DNA from: Pleurotus djamor
Taxonomy: Eukaryota > Basidiomycota > Agaricomycetes > Agaricales > Pleurotaceae
Direction: 5' to 3'
NCBI GenBank assembly: GCA_029747585.1
Contig: JAPEVF010000433.1
Coordinates: 1 to 38,186, forward strand
DNA: 38,186 bases
Part shown: piece after piece, positions 30,801 to 38,186 of the stretch
Numbering within the stretch: position 1 is the stretch's first letter
Layout of the letters: each line of letters begins with the position of its first letter
The notes under the pieces: model-generated
What the model was told of the DNA's origin: nothing
Seen by the model: the letters and a program-made list of their open reading frames with translations, nothing else
The model's database searches: none
Translations under genes and position numbers: made by a program

Positions 30801-32240
30801 TGATGGGATGGTCAGACAGTGGGCCCAGCCTCTTGGCTGCAGGTCGAAGCGCTCGAAGAGACGCCCGTCAGATCTCTTCTCAAATTTAAACACACCGTGA
30901 CGTTGAACATTGCAATCAACTGTGTTGTCTGGCCTTGCGTTTTGGAACCATTTCTCCCGTCTGACGTTGAGGTAACTTTCAGACCTCCAAAAGCCATATG
31001 AGACCGATCCGTCGAACCCAGAGCTGGCTGACAATGCGTCGTCCGAGGACCAACAGACCATCGCATTCTCAAAATCTCGGGAGGAAGGAATGGTGCGGAG
31101 ATGCATTTAATAAGAGTGTGGTCCCAGCATAGAACAGTGAACGTTTGAACGGGTGAGTTCCCCTTACGCTTGCGACTGTCTTTTCTTCGGTCTCATGTTC
31201 CAATCAAGCCATACTCTGGTAACTCTCCTGCCTCATCCTTGCCTCGAGTAAGCAACTGCTACGCCGACCAATCGAAAACCGGCTTCTCATGTACGCATCT
31301 CGAGACTTTTATGGACTGGACTCAATTGCAACACGTCATCGACCTTCGGTCATCATTTGTCTACGATGCATCGATCTCCATGTCTCCTTCATCTTCATCT
31401 TCCTCTTAGACCCTGTCAACCACCCTTCCTACATCAAAGAGGCTTCACTCGTATCGCGGATGGCAGAGTCAAGATGCCGTGCAGCCGAGCTCGAAAGTGC
31501 TCGAGGGCACACGAGATAAAGCGAAGGAAGGGGCTTTGGCCGTTGCTATGAGCTGGATTGTCATGTGTATCCCTCGACGAAGACTTCCCGTGCCCAGCTG
31601 GCGTTAATACCCCGCGCAGTCGGACCCAAGAGTCCACTCATGGATGAACTAGAGCCAGGCGGTTGGAAAGGCTTAACGGGAAGTACGAATGAAAGGACGA
31701 AGAAAGGACGAAGAAGAGTGGGCTATTGCAGCTTAGGGCTATCCTCAAGAAGACACTTCGGAAATACTAGCGCAACGTCGGCGGCCGACGAGCATGTCCA
31801 GTTGAATATGGAGCGTGGAGTGGATGCGTGACGATGGCTTTGGCTGTGGGCTATGGGCTACAAGCTACGGGCTCTGAGTCTTTGGGTGTCGAAGACAGAG
31901 GTGGGCGTCGAGGAATGGGTTTGGATGTTGAACGTTGAACGTTGATGCATGATGGACATCAAGGGCTCGAGCTTGCCGAACTCGAACTGTGGCCTAGCGA
32001 TCATCAATCTGGCTCGAGGCGACGTGACGGTGACGATTCAAAGAATTCTCGATACGCATATACCCCACATGCCCTCAGCGACTGCGACATCGTCAATGGA
32101 CGCGCGTTCGCAACTTCGCTTCGATGTCCATTTGCCATTAGCGTTACGCCTAGGAAGTCTCAGTCATCAACAGGTGCTTGGTGTTCCGTCACAACACCCG
32201 GCTCAAGCCTACATACTGCGTGCAATAGGCATGAGGTTTT

Positions 32241-32330
32241 CGGCCGGTAAAACACACAGAACCAAGGTACGTTGTCATGACTCATGACGTCTATTTCCCC
32301 TACCCACAAAACACTTTGCTTACCTCCCTT
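32241..32330. repeat. Direct repeat, copy 1
   Basis: GCCGGTAAAACACACAGA...AAGGTACGTTGTCATGACTC...ACTTTGCTTACCTCC matches the segment 32821-32905 (GCCAGTAAAACCCAAATT...GAGGTACGTCATCATGACCC...CCTTTGCTTATATTT). The GGTACGT core resembles a splice donor. Confidence 0.6.
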
Positions 32331-32820
32331 CTTTTTTCCAACTCTCGCATCACACACTTCCTGGTGAACGGTTGTTTGACGGCTCAACCCAACGTGGTGG
32401 TGATGCCGATGTTGGTCAATGGTGTTGTGGAAGGAAGCAAAGGAAAGGGAAGCGTAGGCGAGGGGTATCTCACGTGCGACCAGAATGGTCTAGTATCAAC
32501 GAACGATCACAACAGTGTACGACTTGAACATGTCGGACGCTTACCACTACTTCTACCAAATCGAAACTCGGAGATCTTCAAGAGCCGATACGTGGTCCCC
32601 AACTCTCGGAAGGGACTTCGAAGCCATACACACTGAGCTCTCCCATGGCCGACTCTTTACTCTTATCCTGATCCCTTCAAATCCCATCGCTTCTCCACCA
32701 CTGCGTGCACCTACCCGCCACATCACCCGCCATGGTGTTGTGTCGGTCGATCTGCCACCGTTCTGCGGTTCGCATGTTGAGGTGCCCAGGCTTGTACAAT
32801 GAGTCTGTCGACATGGGGTG

Positions 32821-32905
32821 GTTAGCCAGTAAAACCCAAATTACCCGAGGTACGTCATCATGACCCGTCGTTTCCTGCGCAACCCTTTGCTTATATTTTC
32901 CTTTC
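32821..32905. repeat. Direct repeat, copy 2
   Basis: This is the second copy, 580 bases downstream of the one at 32241. Similarity covers about 80 bases with small indels. Confidence 0.6.
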
Positions 32906-33810
32906 TCCAGTGTTGTTGTTGCACCATGCGCCCAGCCTGCCGAAGGGCATCGGTCCACTCAGAGGGCGATGTTGGGCGTTGGATCCTGGGCTGCTAGCAC
33001 GGAAGAGGAGCAGAGGTTTTGCAGTTGAAATTGGGTTAGACAATGAAAAATGAAGTTCAAGACCTCGCACTCAGGTCCGCCCGGCGCCATCAATGCCAGC
33101 GCTATGTGCATACCCTCTATTTCTGCGATGCGATCGTCAGCGATCGTCAGCGCTCAAAGCCTTGTCCCCGTCCCTTCTCGTCCCATCATGATGGAGCTTG
33201 CTCGATCCCTTACCCTCGGCGCCATTTTATTTGACGAATGGGTCTCTTCCCTCCTTTGCTTCAGGAAATAGCCCTTCATGATGCTGGGGGTGATCCCAGA
33301 GGGAGTCGGGGGAGTTCCAATCCGTATGTTGTGCGGCGCAAATCCGATATCGGGCTGGCATGGTCAAGGCGTGGTAGGAGCATTTCGGTCGCTACTCTGC
33401 ATGTAGAAGAATAAGGCCCCCTCCCGATCGCTGTGGGGTGGGGATCTTTATGGGAAGATGAGGTCTTATGTTTACCATATGAAGTCCGTGCGTCTCCTGA
33501 GGCGCCCCAGCGCTTGATCTCGTCAAGCGCTTGCAACTTGCTTCCAAGTTCATTCCATGCTCAAATCGACCTTGACGTGCCATGTTATAACGGCCATAAC
33601 TGAACTATACCACCCCTCCACCATCTCAAGCAGAATTTATGGCTGGTTTTGGGATTGTGAAGTGTGAAGTTTATTTGATGGCCGAGACACGGCAACATCT
33701 TCTCACCTAGTAGATCCCATATGTCCATTTCGAGACTGTCGTGACTCATTCCAACACCCCACGCCTTCGCTCCCTCATATTAGAGTACAGCTGACCTGAG
33801 CTCTGCGGAA

Positions 33811-34927
33811 ATGGGTTTCACCAACGATGGTGGCCAGACCAACATTGGGACATACAACGATGTTGCAAGTGACCAACACATTGTTACAAATTATCAAATC
33901 ACGAACTCTACCTTCATTCATCCGCAATCCGGCGTGTCACACTTCAACCTAATTGCTTCACATGGCTTTGAAAACTCTCCTCTGGACACCCTCGCGTCTT
34001 GCACAGAGGATACGTACCGGGAACTAGCAAATCTTCTCATCCAAGCTCAAGATGAGTTCCGTCCCATCCAGGAAACCCTCTCTACCCATACCTTCGTCGC
34101 ACGCATGCACAAAGAACTGTCCAAAGCCCTGAGACTTACTACCCTGATTGGACGCTTTGTCGGGGCAATTTCTAAGTTGGAAGACGGTAGATGGCTTACC
34201 GAGTTCTACCACTGGATCATTCACGCCTCGAGAAAGGCAGAAGGTTGGATAAACACGGTTCAAGAGTTTACTGGGAAAATGCGTAGATATAGGAGTGAAT
34301 TGGGGTCTACTATGGTCGGCCCCCGCTGGCGTCGTCTCTGCTTGCTCTTTATATTTACCAGAAACGGGGGTATGGACATTGAGAAAGTTGTTCAAGGAGC
34401 TCTCGCAGATATGGAAACCCTTGCCGAGGTCCTTGGAATAGTCTTAAACGCTTTGCGGTATGATATCTCTTTGTATTTCTGGGTTATTCAGTTCACTTAC
34501 TCAACTTCACGTTGCAGACAAACCAAGTTTGGAGACCAGTATACAACTCTTCAAGAATTACAATCACATTCATTGAATCTACTACGCATTTCCACCCCTG
34601 TTGTACTGCTAAACTCCACCATTGCCATCCCGCTGGAATATTTCTCGGAATACTACAAGGTCTCTAGTGGCTTGGCTCCTACTCCATCCTCTATGATTGC
34701 TCATACAGGTCCTGTAGGACATCCACTCACCACCTCATTTAGTCAACACAATAAGCCTCAAACTAATCACCAAAGAGAACGCCACCGAGGTCATCCAGAG
34801 CCAACGTTCTGTGACTGTAGATTTTTGCGCTAGGGAGTACTTTATAAGCCCAAGACGTATTCATCAATGTCTTGATTGTCCTTCACCTCAACTCGAGCCG
34901 GATGAGAATAGGTGGACTCGCTGGTGA
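33811..34927 (+). CDS. Uncharacterised fungal protein with Asn/Gln-rich N-terminus and C-terminal Cys pair
   Basis: The function is unknown. Three exons keep frame: 33811-34457, 34518-34659 and 34718-34927, giving 332 residues. Without splicing the frame would run on to a different C-terminus ending at 34833, but the spliced end (KDIHSPPHLVNTISLKLITK, then VTVDFCAREYFISPRRIHQC) looks more protein-like. The N-terminus (DGGQTNIGTYNDVASDQHIV) has the Gly/Asn/Gln spacing often seen at the start of Agaricomycete NLR-like and related proteins. The middle is helical (LANLLIQAQDEFRPIQETLS, AISKLEDGRWLTEFYHWIIH), and QELQSHSLNLLRISTPVVLL sits near residue 227. The end carries HQCLDCPSP. No membrane or enzymatic motif is visible. 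Confidence 0.7.
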
Positions 34928-35014
34928 ATATTTCCGTTTGCCTTTACCATTATCTTTTCGAAGTAATCACCAGCTATCTTCTAAAGTTCTAGTTGTTCCC
35001 GCAAAGTCCTTCAT

Positions 35015-35797
35015 ATGGAGTCAACAGGTCGTATCGAGCATGTTCGTCTCCACCCCCCTCGCAGACCCTCCAAAGGTATATATGTCCACCGCCACGCTTT
35101 GCGCACGTATCTTAATATGTACCAAATCGCAAATCTCACCTGGTTGTTGGGAGTCGAGGTGGACTTGCTATCCTTCCGTAACCTCCTCCGATACCTCTCT
35201 GATGTCAAGTCGCCGCTTGAACGCTTCGAAGGAATCATCATACCTTTGTCATTGGTATCAAATGTCGTCCTCGACTCCAAGATGATCTCAGAGTCAAACA
35301 AACCTCCCGTTCTCCAGCACCTTCAATATGTATCGCTCACCACGGACGATTACGAGGCGCTCAACCTCTCATGGGAAGCATCTTTCCCTAAGCTCGAGAT
35401 CTTCAAGATAAACTCCCCAAAACCCCCACCTCCTCTTCCCTCCGATCATTTCATGACCTGGTTAGCCCGATTCCCTTCGGTCAAGCAGGTCGACTCGTTG
35501 GCCACCTGGTTCATGCCTCCTCACCTCCTTTTGGAGATACTCCCTCACCTTACATCGCTCTTCACGTATGTTGGGCCACGAATTGTCAACGAAGGGATGC
35601 TTGATGTGTTTTGCGAAACGATACATGGTGCGAAGACGCGTGGACATCCAATAAAGGAATTTTGGGTGATTATAGACGGCGGGTCAATTAAACGGGTAGA
35701 GGAATATGTAAAGAGGAAGGGGCGGAACATTTCCTCGCATTTCAATATCAAGCTGATGGTTGGAGGTACTGATGATACGACGTTGATATCAATATAG
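35015..35797 (+). CDS. LRR-like protein, possibly the C-terminal part of an F-box gene
   Basis: This is a single open frame of 260 residues. It has leucine-rich, LRR-like spacing (LLSFRNLLRYLSDVKSPLER, LQHLQYVSLTTDDYEALNLS, SFPKLEIFKINSPKP, LLEILPHLTSLFTYVG), as in the substrate-recognition half of Agaricomycete F-box proteins. No F-box is seen upstream. The frame is open back to 34994 and the first ATG is 35015, only 88 bases after the previous gene's stop. It may therefore be a truncated relative, or its first exon has not been found. It is tail-to-tail with the F-box gene that ends at 35860. Confidence 0.6.
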   Translation: MESTGRIEHVRLHPPRRPSKGIYVHRHALRTYLNMYQIANLTWLLGVEVDLLSFRNLLRYLSDVKSPLERFEGIIIPLSLVSNVVLDSKMISESNKPPVLQHLQYVSLTTDDYEALNLSWEASFPKLEIFKINSPKPPPPLPSDHFMTWLARFPSVKQVDSLATWFMPPHLLLEILPHLTSLFTYVGPRIVNEGMLDVFCETIHGAKTRGHPIKEFWVIIDGGSIKRVEEYVKRKGRNISSHFNIKLMVGGTDDTTLISI

Positions 35798-35859
35798 GTA
35801 TGATGATACATTATCAATGATCAATGAAAGCAACATACATGATAGGCCTTGGGCGTGAT

Positions 35860-37420
35860 TTACACAGATGTATAGAATTCATTACGAGCCGCCCGCAACG
35901 AATCTAGCGTGGAGACAACTTCCTTCCAGAGGCCTTCACGCAGATGGTCATCATCCAACCTGTGTCGCCGTGGATGGCAAGCAACAACGCAGTGGTCGGG
36001 GAGAATACGATCAAGAAAAGCCACAACGGATGATGGGCCTTTGCCTGGTGAGAAACCAACATTCAATGTCTTCAAAGACTTGAATCTTGAGATGGGTGTT
36101 GCTGAAGTGGTCGAATACAAACGCGGCCGAAAAGACATATATACGCCTAGGTGCTCCAAGGCTTGGGTGAATGGAACAAGAGCCGCAAGCGAGTACATCG
36201 AGAGACGTGGTCGTGATNCATTTATCGGGGTTCCACCTCCAATATCAAGTGATCGAAGACAAGGAAGAGCTTTGAGAAGCCTGATAAACTCCGCCTCAGT
36301 GGGCTCCAAGGGGGATGGGAATGCCAATGTCAGCGTGCGCAGATGGCGACAGCCCATCAACGGCTCGACAATTCCAAACGGAAGGGCCAATGGATTTTGA
36401 TCGTTATCGTTATTCTGGACGAGTATCCGCTCGACTTGGGGCCAGTAACGTGCTATGGTGGAAATCAAAGCTGCGTGCTCGGCAGGAGCCTCATCCCAGG
36501 ATGAAACAATGGATATTTCCTTGAGCGAGGCTGGTGTGAATTGGCTGGATAAGCAAACCGACGCCTTGGTGAACGAGGACGATAGATGGAGCATTCCCAG
36601 TGAGGGGAAGCTATCTGCCGTTAGCTTCTCCGAGACCGCCGTATCGGCGTGGTATTCCACAGATCGGTCTTCCATAGAGCGATACGCTCTCACATACTCG
36701 AGACTCGGGAGGCGGGAAAGATTGTATGTTATCGTAGGAAGAGTCATGGACATGGGGATGAAAAGCGTTCGCAGACACGAGAGCTCAGAGAAGACGCTGC
36801 CGATCATCTCTGCGACTGGGGACAAATCATCGCCTGGTGACATGAGTATTGATAAATCGACAAGGTTCGGCATGCGGGTGGGGATATATGGTAAAATGAC
36901 CTCCAAATCAGCATCCTTGGCGAAGAAAGTGAGTTCTGAAACGGAGGTATTTGAGAAGAGCAGGGTGGTTTGGGGATCGAGGTAGCCGTGCAGTTTGCGG
37001 AGGTTAGGAAGTAGAGCTTGAAACGGTCGTTCGCGAGCGATGGTGATGTAAACGGAGGGATCGATGCCTTGGTCGCGTATATGTAACGCTCGAACTCGAA
37101 AGTTGATCGTCTGAAAGCGACGCCAATTGCTCGGCTTGATAGGGCCACTGAAATACTGGGGTACCAGTTTTAACGTGAATCCAGCTAGAGTATAGAGATA
37201 GCGTACGCACATATCGTTCTCCGTCGTCGTCTGTTGCTAACGGAGCCAAGAGTTGGAGCAATGGTCGTATATCCCGTACGCAGTGCCACAGAAAGTCACG
37301 GGCAATATCCGCCCAGAGCTTGCAAGTCAGCGCGCAGTTCATGTCGTCTTCGTGGGGGACATGCGAGAGAATAAGTCGGAGTAACTCTGTGGTCGACAAA
37401 ACACGATGGAGAGGGTCCAT
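35860..37420 (-). CDS. F-box / leucine-rich-repeat protein
   Basis: This is probably a substrate receptor of an SCF ubiquitin ligase. It has two exons, 37420-37211 and 37155-35860, split by a 55-nt intron (GTGCGT...CCCCAG), giving 501 residues. The F-box lies at the N-terminus (LHRVLSTTELLRLILSHVPH, then CALTCKLWADIARDFLW, about residues 4-45). After the junction RYYFSGPIKPSNWRRF the protein carries irregular LRRs (LPNLRKLHGYL, MPNLVDLSIL, LSCLRTLFIP, LPSLEYVRAYRS, CRHLRTLTLAFP, LPCLRSLDIGG, FKSLKTLNVGF). The ATG at 37420 is preferred over 37480 because family members begin just before the F-box. One ambiguous base lies at 36218. The gene appears intact. Confidence 0.85.
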
Positions 37421-38186
37421 GGCTTGAACACTTTGAGTCGCGTCGTCAACGCGCCGTCGCGATAAGAAACCACAGTACAAACTGTTGATGACTCTGGGAC
37501 ATTAGGGACGCGTATCTTGGTGGTAAATTTCACAGAGAGTTGCCTACCGGAGTCGCAGTCCAGCCACTAAGTAGAGAAATTAGAATGCGCAACTTGTGGG
37601 CTTCAAGTTGTGGAGGCGGGCGAATACAAATGATAAACGCCCAAGAGACGCTCGTCCGAGGGTACTAAGACTATGCGGAAGCCCCCAAGCACACGCCTAA
37701 ACCAAAGCCCCAATAACATTTCATACTCTTTCGTACAGCCGTCGCGTCCTGCGTCCCCCACTCAGTGACCAGTGACGATTTACGCTCGGAAAGCACCGCA
37801 TGCAGTGCTGGGGCATGTCCATCCCAATGCGAGGAAGGTGGGTGCGCTGAATCGGCATCCATAAGAGGTTCAAGTTGAGTTCGTGTTCTTCCCCGAGGAG
37901 CTGTCAGCAATTTTCAGAATTATATGGCCCAATACAGCCCAAGCTGGATGCGCAAAACTCAATGAGTTCACATCGTGACGCTATCCGAGTCGCAAGTGCT
38001 GCACTGAAGCATTGGAGTCTGATCAATGATCTGCTTCGTATCCCAAGGTAATTATGAAGACTACAAATACAACAAAATTATAGCAATTAAAAATGTATGG
38101 AGGGGCAGACGTCCTTGTGATTACAGACAGACCTGCGTCGAGCAGGTGCCTTCCGGACGAGAGTACGGGGGTAGTATGACATACAA
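37421..38186. other. Right-hand flank, nothing recognised
   Basis: The region upstream of the F-box gene should contain its promoter. Open frames here are short and without family resemblance. The last 150 bases are AT-rich near AATACAACAAAATTATAGC. Confidence 0.4.

Larger units (their letters stand above)
27601..33810. other. 6.2-kb region without a supported gene
   Basis: Open frames occur on both strands, but none shows a recognisable domain and several overlap each other in opposite directions. What can be seen is repeats: a CCAA/AACC microsatellite (27829-27850), a CTCAAGT run (about 28693-28730), direct repeats at 27964/28998 and 32241/32821, a decayed unit C head at 31152, and short duplications such as GCGATCGTCA (33128). 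It reads as degraded repetitive DNA. Small unrecognised genes cannot be excluded. Confidence 0.45.

Overview
The window looks like a transposon-rich piece of an Agaricomycete (basidiomycete) genome. The evidence is genes with many 45-60 nt introns, KDZ and Plavaka DNA transposases, chromodomain Ty3/gypsy retroelements and F-box/LRR genes. Family resemblances make me think of a Rhizoctonia-like fungus, but the genus is a guess. No tRNA, rRNA or CRISPR was seen.

Layout. 1-0.27 kb: a small plus-strand fragment of one Ty3/gypsy reverse transcriptase. 0.37-4.67 kb (minus): the pol half (protease, RT, RNase H, integrase, chromodomain) of a second Ty3/gypsy family, open over 1,431 codons except for one TGA. 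4.69-4.84 kb: a hairpin repeat. 5.0-9.2 kb (minus): a nine-exon KDZ transposase gene of the CxC2 type, broken by a 465-bp solo LTR with a perfect 5-bp target duplication. 9.4-13.9 kb (minus): three same-strand genes without assigned function: a short protein with SUMO-interacting-like motifs, a small basic protein, and a long protein with an arginine/acid-rich repeat linker. 14.8-15.7 kb (plus): a protein with a viroplasmin/RNase H1 N-terminal-like domain. 16.2-18.9 kb (minus): the gag half of a Ty3/gypsy element with a CCHC knuckle, followed by LTR/leader-like DNA to about 19.5 kb.

20.1-26.1 kb: a Plavaka (CACTA/EnSpm group) transposon with a transposase (minus) and a second gene (plus), head to head across a 235-bp interval holding a perfect 18-bp palindrome. 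26.1-33.8 kb: no gene I can support, but several decayed direct repeats. 33.8-37.4 kb: host-type genes: an uncharacterised three-exon gene, an LRR-like ORF and a convergent F-box/LRR gene. 37.4-38.2 kb: nothing recognised.

Reading of the whole. The gag and pol halves lie in the same orientation and correct order, about 11.5 kb apart, and break at nearly the same point of what is one gag-pol frame in related elements. The simplest model is a Ty3/gypsy element split by later arrival of the KDZ cluster and its neighbour genes, which was itself hit by an LTR retrotransposon that then recombined to a solo LTR. The genes between gag and pol may be cargo of a large KDZ element; this is inference.
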